Notes: generated by a model not told the origin, from the letters alone. Positions 1 through 8,964 are shown, counted from the stretch's first letter. The stretch is 64,000 bases of DNA from an uncultured Sutterella sp. (GCA_902463725.1 CABQGK010000007.1:54538-118537), one strand, 5' to 3'. Numbers and translations are program-made.

Positions 1-143
1 TCTTTGAGAAAGTCCTGCGCACTGGCATAAGCACTTACCTGCCAGCCCTCACATTCAAGCATTAGTTTGAGAGACTCTCGTACATCGAGGTCATCATCAA
101 CAATGCGAATCAAAGCGGGTTCCAGTGTTTTCTGTTTGCTCAA
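1..143 (-). CDS. Response regulator, receiver domain start (partial, cut by window edge)
   Basis: The 47 visible residues are the start of a CheY-like receiver domain. They show the acidic VDDD cluster followed by VRESLKLMLE, in the style of FixJ/TtrR-type regulators ending in a LuxR-type DNA-binding domain, but the output domain lies outside the window. I chose the TTG at 141-143 because an AGGAGG ribosome binding site sits 8 bases upstream; the ATGs nearby run into a stop. The gene follows the sensor kinase stop by 4 bases, so the two are surely cotranscribed and translationally coupled. It is very probably the partner of that kinase. The target genes cannot be told from here. Confidence 0.85.
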   Translation of the reverse strand, partial: MSKQKTLEPALIRIVDDDLDVRESLKLMLECEGWQVSAYASAQDFLK

Positions 144-147
144 GTCA

Positions 148-2139
148 TCATCCTCCTGAGGTTATTTCTGCTACACGTTTGATGGGCAACTCCATCACCG
201 CACAGGCCCCGCCTCGCTTTCTTGGCGTCAGTGAAAACGTGCCGCCATGCGCCTCTGCAATAGAATTGATGATAATTAAGCCGAGCCCAATTCCCTCCTC
301 TTTCGAGGTGCTCATCGGCGTCATATGTTCGGCTAGTTTTTCTCGGTCAATCGGCAGCCCACTGTTTTCACACAACAGTCTCGCGCGTGCTTCGCGCTTA
401 GCGAGCTGAACGAAAATCCTACCAGCAGACCGAGCATCGGCTGCTTCCACAGCGTTCTTAAGGATATTGAGAACCGCAAGGCCTAACTCGAGTTCATCGC
501 CTGTCACTGTAATCGGCTCAAGCTTCGTGACGAAATTGACGTCTGTCGGCTTCGAACGCTTAAGATCGGCGATCGTATTTTCAACGAGCAGATCCAATCT
601 CACCTCTGCTGCTCGATTGGTCGCGCCCTTAGCATAGTCACGCACTTTTTGCAGAATGCGTGCCGCCTTCTCACCTTGCGAAGCGATAACCTTGAGCGAG
701 CTCATGATCATCTCCTCACGTCCAGCAGGGGCCGCCAACAGCGACTCCAGTGCCTTGACTCGATATCGAATGGCTGAAAGGGGCTGCCCCATTTCATGGG
801 CAAAAATCGACGAGAGTTGACTCACCACACCAAGACGCGACATCGCTGCCAGTCGCTCTTCGGCCTTGATCGCTTTATCTTCGATCATGCGTTGCCGCAC
901 GTACGCATCACTAAGTTCACGCGCTCTCGCCTCAGCCAAGCGCTCGACCGAGAGCCAATGCGCAACCCAAAGTGCAACGATGACTGCGCCAGTTACCACG
1001 AACTGCCAGTATGTCTCCCAAATCCTTGATAGCGTCCAGGCTCGCAGATGCTCATATGGCCCCGCCTTAATCAGTCGGAAGACCTCATTGACACGGTTAA
1101 ACTCCGTCGCAATACGCCAGCGCATCCCGTTACTCGGGTCTTGCGGCATCATCAGTAACGCATTCGCAAGCCGTGTGGTCATATTACTATCCTTCGAGCT
1201 CGTCACCACGACCGTCCACCCAGGGAAAAGCTCAGTCGAGCGCAAACAGGCCAGCTGCGTGTCTTCCTTAAGGGCTGCGGGATGCACCACTAATCTAAAT
1301 TCGGGTTTCATCCGCATGAGTGCTTCATACTCGCAGATGCGAAAAACCCCGACATCCGCCCGATCCTCCATGATGAGTCGCAACACCTCTTCGGGATGGT
1401 CATTCGTAAAGAGCTGTTGACGGAAAAAATTGTCAGGATCAAACCCATGCTGCGCGACCTCTCCAAGTGGAATCTGATAGTTAATGAAGTTGGCCCGACT
1501 ATTAAAGGCAGCTCGCAAACCCCTCATGTCCTCGAGTTGTTTAACTTGGGGCAAGCGTGAACTCACCACAAAGAGTGCCGCCGTAAAGCGATTGGGATCC
1601 GGAAAGCGCGCTGTCGAGACAGTGGCCAAGGCATAGGCGCCAGAATTCTGTACCTCCACATACTGCCCGGCGCTCATCAAGGCAAAATCAATGCGGTGTT
1701 CACGCGCCGCACGTCCAAGTTCAGGTAAGGGGTACTCAACAAACTCAAAATGCACATCGGGTAATGCGCGTTGCAGATAGCTCTCTAATGGACGACGAAG
1801 ATCAGTCTCACCTGGCTGATAATTGTTCTTGCCATAGACAAACATGGGCTTGAGAAAGCCAAATCGCACTACGTTGGTGGAGGACGATGCTTGCGGCAAA
1901 GGTGAGGGCGCTTGCACCTCGGGCACGGTCTCTGTTTCTGAGGTCACTGCAGAATTGGATGGCTCCGCAAACGAAGACGTGAGATGTGTACTGAGCAAAG
2001 CGAATGTCGGCAGAGAAAAAGCCGCCCAAAGCGCCGCACCCAAAAGTAAGCGTACCTTGGCTCTTGCAAGGTGTTGTGTGCAACGCTTAAATCCGCGTGC
2101 AGCCTGCCGGATAACGGCATACCTCCCATCCTCCTCCAT
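148..2139 (-). CDS. TtrS-like sensor histidine kinase with PhnD-type periplasmic sensor domain
   Basis: A membrane sensor kinase of about 663 residues. It has an N-terminal membrane segment (around residues 30-50), a periplasmic PhnD/TtrS-like binding domain (about 90-340, with DFALMSAGQYV), a second membrane segment near 370-390, and a cytoplasmic kinase core. The H-box reads FAHEMGQPL (His near 448), the N-box LNILKNAVEAAD, and the glycine box GIGLGL. The domain order is that of TtrS, the tetrathionate sensor; relatives respond to other sulfur or organic oxidants, so the ligand is open. The ATG at 2139 is preferred over GTG at 2145 because the AAGGAG site overlaps the GTG. No reductase genes are in view; they could lie left of the window. 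Confidence 0.85.
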   Translation of the reverse strand: MEEDGRYAVIRQAARGFKRCTQHLARAKVRLLLGAALWAAFSLPTFALLSTHLTSSFAEPSNSAVTSETETVPEVQAPSPLPQASSSTNVVRFGFLKPMFVYGKNNYQPGETDLRRPLESYLQRALPDVHFEFVEYPLPELGRAAREHRIDFALMSAGQYVEVQNSGAYALATVSTARFPDPNRFTAALFVVSSRLPQVKQLEDMRGLRAAFNSRANFINYQIPLGEVAQHGFDPDNFFRQQLFTNDHPEEVLRLIMEDRADVGVFRICEYEALMRMKPEFRLVVHPAALKEDTQLACLRSTELFPGWTVVVTSSKDSNMTTRLANALLMMPQDPSNGMRWRIATEFNRVNEVFRLIKAGPYEHLRAWTLSRIWETYWQFVVTGAVIVALWVAHWLSVERLAEARARELSDAYVRQRMIEDKAIKAEERLAAMSRLGVVSQLSSIFAHEMGQPLSAIRYRVKALESLLAAPAGREEMIMSSLKVIASQGEKAARILQKVRDYAKGATNRAAEVRLDLLVENTIADLKRSKPTDVNFVTKLEPITVTGDELELGLAVLNILKNAVEAADARSAGRIFVQLAKREARARLLCENSGLPIDREKLAEHMTPMSTSKEEGIGLGLIIINSIAEAHGGTFSLTPRKRGGACAVMELPIKRVAEITSGG

Positions 2140-2164
2140 GCTCACTCCTTGCTGCTAGCGTCTA

Positions 2165-3019
2165 TCAGACAACGACGGAGTCATTAAGTCGTGACACCAC
2201 CTCTTGGTAGAGAGACTCACTGCAGACGCAAAGCGCAGAGAGATCTTTAAGGGGGTTGCCGCCGGTCAGACTCGTGAGAATACCGCCAGCCCCTTCTACC
2301 ACTGGCAGAAGCGCAGCAACATCCCAGTAGGAAAGGTCTGGATCAATCATTATGTCCGCCCCTCCAGTCGCAACCGCGAAATAACCAAAGCAGTCACCCC
2401 AGGTACGGTAGAGTTTGGCTCCGTCAATAAGACGTTGCAATCTCTTATCTCCCACCTGTTCGCTCGTACTCCAGTGCGATGTCATCAGTAGCGTTGCGTC
2501 GCTTACTTTGGCTGTGTCTCTGACGTGAACGGGCTGCGAGACAGCCCCATGCGCCGTCAAACGTGTCAACGTTGCACTGTCACCCGTGCCAATCACCCAG
2601 AGACGCGCAGCAGGAAAAGCAACGGCAGAGAGAATGGGGCAAAACTCCGCCTCGGCGCTCTCGGCATACTCGAGCGCAATGAGTGTTCCAAAATGAAAGG
2701 AGTGTGAAATAAAGGCTCGCGTACCATCAATCGGATCAAGAATCCAACGGTAGCGAGGCCAAGCGCCTGTTGCTGGCTTGATGCCATACTCCTCGCCGTA
2801 GACGCCGTGCTCAGGGAAATGTGCCTCAATCCAATCCCGTAAAAGCCGCTCTGTCCCCTTATCAGCTTGCGTCACAGGCGTTCCGTTGCTCTTATTGTCA
2901 ACGGTGATGGGGGCGAGGAAATAGGATTCAATATTGGAAAAACTGAGTTTCACCATTTCCTCTAGGAGAGGGACAAACTGCTCTTTTTGCCCGAGCGTGG
3001 GTAGACGGCAGAAGCACAT
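2165..3019 (-). CDS. Inositol monophosphatase family phosphatase (HisN-like)
   Basis: A metal-dependent phosphatase of 284 residues in the inositol monophosphatase superfamily. The metal-binding motifs are complete: GEEYG, then DPIDGTRAF in the middle, and WDVAALLPVVEGAGG near the C terminus. The spacing and the GTPVTQADKGTE segment resemble HisN-type histidinol-phosphate phosphatases more than SuhB. Substrate is therefore inferred as a small phosphomonoester, possibly histidinol phosphate. The ATG at 3019 has AAGGAG 9 bases upstream; an in-frame GTG at 3046 lies before that site and is less likely. It is transcribed away from the EF-G-like gene, sharing a 182-bp divergent intergenic region with it. 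Confidence 0.85.
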   Translation of the reverse strand: MCFCRLPTLGQKEQFVPLLEEMVKLSFSNIESYFLAPITVDNKSNGTPVTQADKGTERLLRDWIEAHFPEHGVYGEEYGIKPATGAWPRYRWILDPIDGTRAFISHSFHFGTLIALEYAESAEAEFCPILSAVAFPAARLWVIGTGDSATLTRLTAHGAVSQPVHVRDTAKVSDATLLMTSHWSTSEQVGDKRLQRLIDGAKLYRTWGDCFGYFAVATGGADIMIDPDLSYWDVAALLPVVEGAGGILTSLTGGNPLKDLSALCVCSESLYQEVVSRLNDSVVV

Positions 3020-3201
3020 TTGGTGGAGCTCCTTTTTCAATAGCACAGTTCTTTAGTTTGCTCCATTTCTCCTGCCCGCGCAAGCCTGAAACACGGCAAT
3101 ACCAACATAAATCAAGCCCCTCCGCCTTAAATCCTAGGCCGCTTGCCGCGGCGTTAAATTACTTTCATCGGGTAGAGACCTATAACCATGAGGGAGACTT
3201 T

Positions 3202-5250
3202 ATGAGTAACTATCAGACCCAAGACCTTCGTACTGTAGCCCTGGTCGGGCATGGTTCCTGTGGTAAGACGTCGCTCATCGAAGCGATGCTCTATCGCTCT
3301 GGGATGATTCCTGAACTCGGCTCGATTGAGCGCGGTAACACTATGTGCGACAACGACACATTGGAAAAGCAAGTGCAACACTCAATTCGCTTGGCTGTTG
3401 CACATATTGATACCGCCATGCCTGACCTGACACCCGTGCGTATTCATGTACTCGACACCCCGGGCTACGCCGATTACTTGGGACAAGATCTCTCGGCGCT
3501 TGACGCAGTCAAAAGCGTTTGTGCGGTGATTGACGCGACCAAGGGGGTGGAGCTACTAACACGCCGCATGATGGATGTCGCACGCGAACGCCGCCTCTGT
3601 CGAATGATCTGCATCAATAAGTTTGAGGATCCCAATATCGACCTTGTCGCACTACTAGGGCAGTTGCAAGAAGTTTGGGGCCCAGGTGTATTGCCAATCA
3701 ATCTACCTGCCAACAACCGCACGCGTGTCATTGACTGCTTCGACCGTGACGAAGGCGATGCAGACATTTTGAGCGTGAGTGAAGTGCACCGCGCGTTCAT
3801 TGAAAAAATCATCGAAGACGATGATGAAGCGCTAGAACGATATTTCGAAGAGGGCAGTGTTGACCCACGAAGCCTACACCCGCTCATCACTAAAGCGTTG
3901 CGTGAAGGTCGCATTATTCCCGTCTGCTTTGTTTCCGCCAAAAACCTCATTGGTATCCGGGACTTTATGAAGGTCATTATCCGTCACTTGCCGAGTCCAG
4001 TTGAAGCCAACGATGCACTCTTTATTCAGTCTGACGGTACCCCCTATCCCACAAGTCCTGATAAGGATCTGCCAGTTATCGCACAGGTCTTCAAGGTCGT
4101 CAACGATCCTTACATCGGTAAGATCGGCATTTTCCGCGTCCACCAAGGCACCATCACAAAGGACACCACCCTCTATGTCGACGATAGTCGCAAGAGCATC
4201 AAGGCGGCACACCCCCTAATTTTGCAGGGAAAAACTACGGCAGAGACAGATCGCCTCAGCCCAGGTGACATTGGCGCACTTGCTAAGATCGATGAAATCC
4301 GCTACGGCTCTGTTTTGCACTCCGAGCCCGAGCTCAATATCAAGATGCGCCCGATCAACTTCCCCAAGCCCATGTTCGGACTCGCTATCAAACCCGCACG
4401 ACGCGGTGACGAGGGCCGTCTCAATGAAGTGCTCACGAAGATGCTCTCCGAAGACCCAACGCTCGAAGTCGACCACGATGCCGTACTCAACGAAACGGTA
4501 CTTCGCGGCTTAACGGACATGCATGTGCGTTCCGTACTGGATCGTATGAAGGTCGACTTTAATTTGGAAGTTGTCACCAGCACACCGAGCATTCCTTATC
4601 GTGAGACGATCTCCGCGCCAGCAGAAGGTCACGCTCGGCACAAAAAGCAAACGGGCGGGGCAGGTCAGTTTGGTGAGGTGTACTTACGAGTTGAGCCGCT
4701 TGAACGTGGCAAGGGCTTCGAATTCGTCGATGCTGTCAAGGGAGGCGTCATTCCGTTCAACCTCATTCCTGCCGTTGAGAAAGGCGTGCGTGAGGTTCTC
4801 GCACAAGGTTACCTAGCAGGTTACCCACTGCAGGACTTGCGAGTAACGGTCTACGACGGCAAGAGTCACCCTGTAGATTCAAAGGAAGTGGCATTCGTTG
4901 CTGCCGCTCGCAAAGCCTTCTTGGATGCGCTTAGCAAAGCCAATGCACAAATTCTTGAGCCGATTGTCAAGATTGAAGTTGTCGCTCCCAACGACTACTT
5001 TGGCGACATAGCTAGCGATCTCGGAGCGCGCCGTGGTCAGCTTTCTGGTAGCGATACGCTCTCTGGGGGGCTCACCGAAATCCACGCGCTCGTGCCGCTC
5101 TCTGAACTTGACGGCTACGCCACGCGACTACATGCCATCACGCAGGGGCAGGGCAGTTGGTCGATGGAACTCGACAGCTACCAACCCGCACCGGCTAATA
5201 AGCAGGCAGAACTAGCGTCGAAGTACACCCGTCAAGCCGAAGAAGACTAA
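3202..5250 (+). CDS. Elongation factor G-like GTPase (EF-G2/FusA2 type)
   Basis: A translational GTPase of 682 residues with the EF-G domain order: G domain, domain II, then domains III-V, including the domain IV stretch HARHKKQTGGAGQFGEV. The G1 loop is GHGSCGKTS rather than the canonical GHVDAGKT, G3 is DTPGYADYL, and G4 is INKFED. These deviations mark the EF-G-like branch seen alongside true fusA in many bacteria, whose members often lack full translocase activity; the true fusA would be elsewhere. The ATG at 3202 follows GAGGGAG, although the frame stays open upstream to 3058. A five-codon ORF (3188-3205) carries that ribosome site and overlaps the start by ATGA, suggesting coupling. Confidence 0.88.
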   Translation: MSNYQTQDLRTVALVGHGSCGKTSLIEAMLYRSGMIPELGSIERGNTMCDNDTLEKQVQHSIRLAVAHIDTAMPDLTPVRIHVLDTPGYADYLGQDLSALDAVKSVCAVIDATKGVELLTRRMMDVARERRLCRMICINKFEDPNIDLVALLGQLQEVWGPGVLPINLPANNRTRVIDCFDRDEGDADILSVSEVHRAFIEKIIEDDDEALERYFEEGSVDPRSLHPLITKALREGRIIPVCFVSAKNLIGIRDFMKVIIRHLPSPVEANDALFIQSDGTPYPTSPDKDLPVIAQVFKVVNDPYIGKIGIFRVHQGTITKDTTLYVDDSRKSIKAAHPLILQGKTTAETDRLSPGDIGALAKIDEIRYGSVLHSEPELNIKMRPINFPKPMFGLAIKPARRGDEGRLNEVLTKMLSEDPTLEVDHDAVLNETVLRGLTDMHVRSVLDRMKVDFNLEVVTSTPSIPYRETISAPAEGHARHKKQTGGAGQFGEVYLRVEPLERGKGFEFVDAVKGGVIPFNLIPAVEKGVREVLAQGYLAGYPLQDLRVTVYDGKSHPVDSKEVAFVAAARKAFLDALSKANAQILEPIVKIEVVAPNDYFGDIASDLGARRGQLSGSDTLSGGLTEIHALVPLSELDGYATRLHAITQGQGSWSMELDSYQPAPANKQAELASKYTRQAEED

Positions 5251-5340
5251 GGAGCATCTTTCTCCCTCCCTTCTGCTGTTAAAGGCTACGCTCATCGGCA
5301 TCAGGCTCTAGAGCAACTTTAGCCAAGCGGAAGGCGTTTC

Positions 5341-5379
5341 AAAGGGCGCACTCACCATGCGGTGGTGCGCCCCTTTTTT
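5341..5379 (+). terminator. Intrinsic terminator of the EF-G-like gene
   Basis: GGGCGCAC pairs with GTGCGCCC, extended inward by CACC/GGTG around a 4-base loop with one bulge, followed by a run of six T. It lies 90 bases after the stop codon. Confidence 0.85.
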
Positions 5380-5635
5380 ACAGCGCTCTGCTGAGAGCGG
5401 ATCCTAGCAATTCTGCTACACTTCTCTCCTGTTCCCGAAGTGGTCTACACCCAATGGGTTGGCCACCTCCCGAGGCGCGGTGTCCCGCTTACCAAAGCAA
5501 CCATGACGCAGCCCTCCTCCGGTGTGCTTCTAATTTTGCAGAAGCGCGTGCCGCCCGGCTCAGGCGCGTCTCAAGCACCCGTCATTTTTCTACTACATAC
5601 GAGAGCCTAGGTGCTCTTTTGTTTACGCTTTTATC
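5380..5635 (+). other. Intergenic region upstream of fmdB with a candidate promoter
   Basis: No gene is convincing in the roughly 385 bases between the EF-G-like stop and fmdB, of which the first part holds the terminator. A possible extended -10 (TG-C-TACACT, 5414-5422) lacks a good -35. Near the end, AGAGC/GCTCT (5602-5617) forms a short stem followed by TTTTG, 18 bases before the fmdB start. Otherwise I see nothing. Confidence 0.35.
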
Positions 5636-5860
5636 ATGCCTATCTACGCTTATAAATGCACGAACTGCGGCTACGAACATGACTATCTGCAGAAGATGAG
5701 CGACAAGCCCATGACCCACTGCCCGCAATGCGGCAAGGAAACACTCCAAAAGGAACTTTCCGCGCCTGGGTTTGAGCTAAAGGGGTCTGGCTGGGCCGCA
5801 ACCGACTTCAACGGTGGCCATAAAGCTCTACCAGCTTCGCACACCAAGGCGAAAAAATAG
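5636..5860 (+). CDS. FmdB-family zinc ribbon protein
   Basis: A 74-residue protein with the FmdB-type zinc ribbon: CTNC near the N terminus and CPQC about 20 residues later. The start MPIYAYKC and the GSGWAATDF segment are typical of the family. The function of most FmdB-like proteins is unknown despite the regulatory name, so none is assigned. There is no obvious ribosome binding site before the ATG. It leads a group with the DUF502 gene (62 bases on) and aspS, an order conserved in Burkholderiales, which supports it being real despite its size. Confidence 0.88.
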   Translation: MPIYAYKCTNCGYEHDYLQKMSDKPMTHCPQCGKETLQKELSAPGFELKGSGWAATDFNGGHKALPASHTKAKK

Positions 5861-5922
5861 TCATCCAAACCAAGGGGAGGAGAGGCTGAGCCCTCCTCCC
5901 CTTCGCTCCGAGAGATTGCCCC

Positions 5923-6582
5923 ATGATCAAGAAGTACCTCACGGCCGGTCTACTACTCTGGTTGCCACTCGTTATCACTCTCTGGGTTATAGAGAGCGTT
6001 ATTCGGTGGAGTGACGTCATCGTGGCATTGCTACCGCCGGCATACCGCCCCGATACGCTCTTTGGCTTTCATATCCCAGGCTTTGGACTACTTATCGCTG
6101 TCGTGGTGATCTTTGGTACGGGCGTGCTCGTTGCCAACTACATTGGGCAAGCCATTGTCAAATTTTGGGAGGCGCTGCTGTCACGTATCCCGCTTGTACG
6201 CCCCATCTACTCTGGTGTCAAACAGATTGCAAGCACCATCCTCTCTGACAATACCGATAGTTTCAAAGAGGTCGTGCTCGTGGAGTTTCCACAAAAGGGC
6301 CAGTGGACGCTGGGCTTCATTGTTGGCACCCCAAGCGCCGTACTCAAAGAAGAGACACAAGTTAACGACCTTGTCACAGTTTATGTTCCCACGGCTCCTA
6401 ACCCCACCTCTGGCTACGTCATCATGGTTTCTGCCGCTAATGTGCGCAAAACCAGTGTTAGCGTCGATGCTGCCTTCAAATTCCATCTTTCTCTCGGCGT
6501 GATGACGCCTGAAGTTGATTTATCTCAAGCACAGAACCACAATCGTGGGGAAAGTGCTAATCCCCCGGACGAGGGTTCTTGA
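5923..6582 (+). CDS. DUF502 family inner-membrane protein
   Basis: A 219-residue membrane protein. It opens with a hydrophobic helix (LTAGLLLWLPLVITLWVI) and has a second one near residues 45-70 (GLLIAVVVIFGTGVLVANYI), followed by the family's conserved SRIPLVRPIYSGVKQI and a soluble domain of mostly beta character with GFIVG. DUF502 proteins are widespread in proteobacteria and plants (the COV family) but the bacterial role is not established. It lies between fmdB and aspS on the same strand, and is read toward aspS across a 172-base gap that contains a terminator-like hairpin. Confidence 0.88.
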   Translation: MIKKYLTAGLLLWLPLVITLWVIESVIRWSDVIVALLPPAYRPDTLFGFHIPGFGLLIAVVVIFGTGVLVANYIGQAIVKFWEALLSRIPLVRPIYSGVKQIASTILSDNTDSFKEVVLVEFPQKGQWTLGFIVGTPSAVLKEETQVNDLVTVYVPTAPNPTSGYVIMVSAANVRKTSVSVDAAFKFHLSLGVMTPEVDLSQAQNHNRGESANPPDEGS

Positions 6583-6715
6583 GCAAATTCCTCCTTTGTA
6601 GGGGTAAACTTAATAAGCATTCGCATTGCACGTGACGATAAAGGCGTGTGGCGGCAAAGATTCCTGTTGCGATGTCATCGACATCCCGACGCTTTTTCTT
6701 TCGACTTTCTCCTTA

Positions 6716-6744
6716 GTCGGCGGGTTGCCTGCCGGCCCTTTTTT
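6716..6744 (+). promoter_or_regulatory. Terminator-like hairpin in the aspS leader, candidate attenuator
   Basis: A 9-bp stem (6716-6724 with 6728-6736, two G-T pairs) closes a 3-base loop and is followed by CC and six T (6739-6744). The aspS ribosome site CGGAG begins at 6745 and the ATG at 6755, so no promoter fits between the hairpin and the gene. Transcripts must pass it. A 14-codon frame starting with ATG at 6672 (RRFFFR inside) ends in TAG at 6714, at the foot of the stem. The structure is seen; regulation is inferred. Confidence 0.55.
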
Positions 6745-6754
6745 CGGAGTTTTT

Positions 6755-8566
6755 ATGAGAACCGTTTACTCTGGCTTGGTTGATGAAAAGCTCATCGGCC
6801 AAACTGTGACTCTCTACGGCTGGGCACACCGTCGTCGTGACCACGGTGGTGTGATCTTCATTGACCTGCGTGACCGCGAGGGTCTCGTTCAGGTCGTCTG
6901 CGACCCTGACCGTCCTGAAGTCTTTGCCACGGCAGACAAGTGCCGAAACGAATTCTGCTTGGAGGTCGTTGGCCTCGTGCGTGCCCGTCCGGAAGGCACC
7001 AAAAACCCCTCCCTGATCTCGGGTGGTGTTGAAGTACTCTGTCAGGAACTCAAGATCCTGAATGCCTCGGCTACGCCTCCGTTCCATCTCGACGATGAGA
7101 ACCTCTCCGAAACGACTCGCCTGACGTACCGCATTCTCGATCTGCGTCGCCCACAAATGCAGAAGAACTTGCGTACGCGTTATCGTGCCGCCATGGCATT
7201 CCGCAAGTTCCTCGATGCGCATGGATTCATCGACATCGAAACCCCGATGCTCACACGCTCCACGCCAGAAGGTGCTCGCGACTACTTGGTTCCGTCTCGC
7301 GTTCAAGATGGGTGCTTCTATGCGCTGCCGCAGTCTCCACAGCTCTTTAAGCAGATGCTGATGGTGGCTGGATTCGATCGCTATTACCAAATCGTTAAGT
7401 GCTTCCGCGACGAAGACCTTCGTGCTGACCGTCAGCCTGAATTTACGCAGGTCGATATTGAAACGTCCTTCCTTAACATGGATGAAATCCGTGCCCTAAT
7501 GGAAGAGCTGATCCGTACCGTCTTCAAGGAAGTGCTCGACATTGAGCTGAAGAACCCCTTCCCGACGATGCTCTATGATGACGCCATGGCCAACTACGGC
7601 TCTGATAAGCCTGACCTTCGCGTCAATCTGAAACTCGTGGAAGTCACGGACATTGTTGAAAACTCCGAATTCAAGGTCTTCTCCGGCGTCAAAAGCCTGC
7701 ACAATGGTAAGGTCGTTGCCCTGCGCGTGCCAGCTGGTAGTAGCTTGCCACGCTCGGAAATCGACACCTACACCGAGTTCGTCAAGATTTACGGCGCGAA
7801 GGGCCTGGCCTACATCAAGGTCAATGAACTTGAAAAGGGACGTGAAGGTCTGCAGAGCCCAATCGTCAAGAACCTCTCTGACGCTGAAATCAAGGGTATT
7901 CTCGAACGTGTTGGCGCTCAAAATGGCGACGTCGTCTTCTTTGGCGCCGACAAAGCTAAGATCGTTTGGGACAGCCTCGGCGCTCTGCGTCTGAAGATTG
8001 GTCACTCCGAATTTGGCAAGAAGACTGGGCTCTTTACCCCAGGTTGGCAGCCGCTTTGGGTGATCAACTTCCCGATGTTTGAATACTCAGAAGAAGATCA
8101 GCGTTGGGTCTCGTGCCACCATCCGTTTACGAGCCCGCTCGACGGCCACGAAGATCGCCTCATCTCCGATCCGGAACACGCCTACGCTAAGGCTTACGAC
8201 ATGGTGCTCAATGGCTGGGAAATTGGTGGCGGCTCTATCCGTATTCACCGTGAAGAAATCCAGGAAAAGGTCTTCGAAGCGCTCAAAATCGGTCCTGAAG
8301 AAGCTCGCCAGAAGTTCGGCTTCCTGCTCGACGCGTTGCAGTTTGGCGCGCCCCCACATGGTGGTCTCGCCTTCGGCCTTGACCGTATTGTCACGATGAT
8401 GTGCGAAGCGGATTCCATCCGTGACGTGATTGCGTTCCCGAAGACGCAGCGTGCTCAGTGCCTGCTCACGCAGGCTCCCTCGCCCGTGGATGAAAAGCAG
8501 TTGCGCGAATTGCACATCCGCCTGCGCAATGAGCCGAAAAAGGATCATGACATTGCTGGTCAATAA
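6755..8566 (+). CDS. aspS: Aspartate--tRNA ligase
   Basis: Charges tRNA(Asp) with aspartate in the cytoplasm. The 603-residue length matches bacterial AspRS. An N-terminal OB-fold anticodon-binding domain (MRTVYSGLVDEKLIGQ, then GWAHRRRDHGG) is followed by the class II catalytic core, the bacterial GAD insertion around residues 290-420, and motif 3 (GGLAFGLDRIV) near residue 535. QPEFTQVDIE and FRDEDLRADR are the aspartate-family motif 2 region. The ATG at 6755 has CGGAG upstream and gives the usual N terminus, although the frame is open back to 6626. Codon choice is strongly biased (GAA, AAG, CGT), as in highly expressed genes. Whether it also charges tRNA(Asn) depends on gatCAB, not seen here. 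Confidence 0.98.
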   Translation: MRTVYSGLVDEKLIGQTVTLYGWAHRRRDHGGVIFIDLRDREGLVQVVCDPDRPEVFATADKCRNEFCLEVVGLVRARPEGTKNPSLISGGVEVLCQELKILNASATPPFHLDDENLSETTRLTYRILDLRRPQMQKNLRTRYRAAMAFRKFLDAHGFIDIETPMLTRSTPEGARDYLVPSRVQDGCFYALPQSPQLFKQMLMVAGFDRYYQIVKCFRDEDLRADRQPEFTQVDIETSFLNMDEIRALMEELIRTVFKEVLDIELKNPFPTMLYDDAMANYGSDKPDLRVNLKLVEVTDIVENSEFKVFSGVKSLHNGKVVALRVPAGSSLPRSEIDTYTEFVKIYGAKGLAYIKVNELEKGREGLQSPIVKNLSDAEIKGILERVGAQNGDVVFFGADKAKIVWDSLGALRLKIGHSEFGKKTGLFTPGWQPLWVINFPMFEYSEEDQRWVSCHHPFTSPLDGHEDRLISDPEHAYAKAYDMVLNGWEIGGGSIRIHREEIQEKVFEALKIGPEEARQKFGFLLDALQFGAPPHGGLAFGLDRIVTMMCEADSIRDVIAFPKTQRAQCLLTQAPSPVDEKQLRELHIRLRNEPKKDHDIAGQ

Positions 8567-8624
8567 CCCGCAAGTAGCCATGTACACCTAACAGTGCCGC
8601 GCTCGTGCTAGCGCTGAACCTAAA

Positions 8625-8655
8625 GAGGGCGCCCCCAAACATCGGGGGCGCCCTC
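8625..8655. terminator. Strong hairpin between convergent aspS and the 8704 gene
   Basis: A perfect 12-bp stem (8625-8636 with 8644-8655) with a 7-base loop. The following bases are only moderately T-rich on either strand, so it may serve both converging transcripts. Confidence 0.7.
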
Positions 8656-8703
8656 CTCTTGATCGCTCCATGTTTTATATCGTCTTTGCGGTCACGAGGT
8701 TAG

Positions 8704-8964
8704 CTACTTTTCCTTCGTAGAAAGACTTTCAACGGGTGCCGTTAACTCTTCATAACTACACTCCAATGAGTCCACGAGCGCATGCAACGCTGCGCGGTAG
8801 TCCACCTTGCCACACCCAAGTAGCACGGCATCCTCATACATATCCTGTAGCATCGAACGCGCTTCTTCCCAATTCTCGTCGAGAACCTTAATGCTCTCCG
8901 TACAGGAGACGGTCGTGCCGTCGACTCGTAACCATCGTTGTGGTTTCGCGGGTTTATTCGTCAT
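8704..8964 (-). CDS. Small conserved hypothetical protein
   Basis: An acidic 86-residue protein whose function I do not recognise. It contains WLRVDG and VSCTESIKVLDENWEE near the start and a mostly helical middle (ARSMLQDMYEDAVLLGCGKVDYRAALHALVD). Similar short proteins appear in other Burkholderiales as far as I recall, without an assigned role. There is no signal peptide or membrane segment. The ATG at 8964 overlaps the end of the upstream aldolase gene by 11 bases, so the two are translationally coupled and it likely belongs to the mtnA operon. The frame is open back to 9003, but that would extend the overlap. Confidence 0.75.
   Translation of the reverse strand: MTNKPAKPQRWLRVDGTTVSCTESIKVLDENWEEARSMLQDMYEDAVLLGCGKVDYRAALHALVDSLECSYEELTAPVESLSTKEK

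Noticed and set aside
5454..5699. Open frame of 81 codons upstream of and overlapping fmdB
   Set aside because: No ribosome site and no recognisable domain; it overlaps fmdB in another frame.
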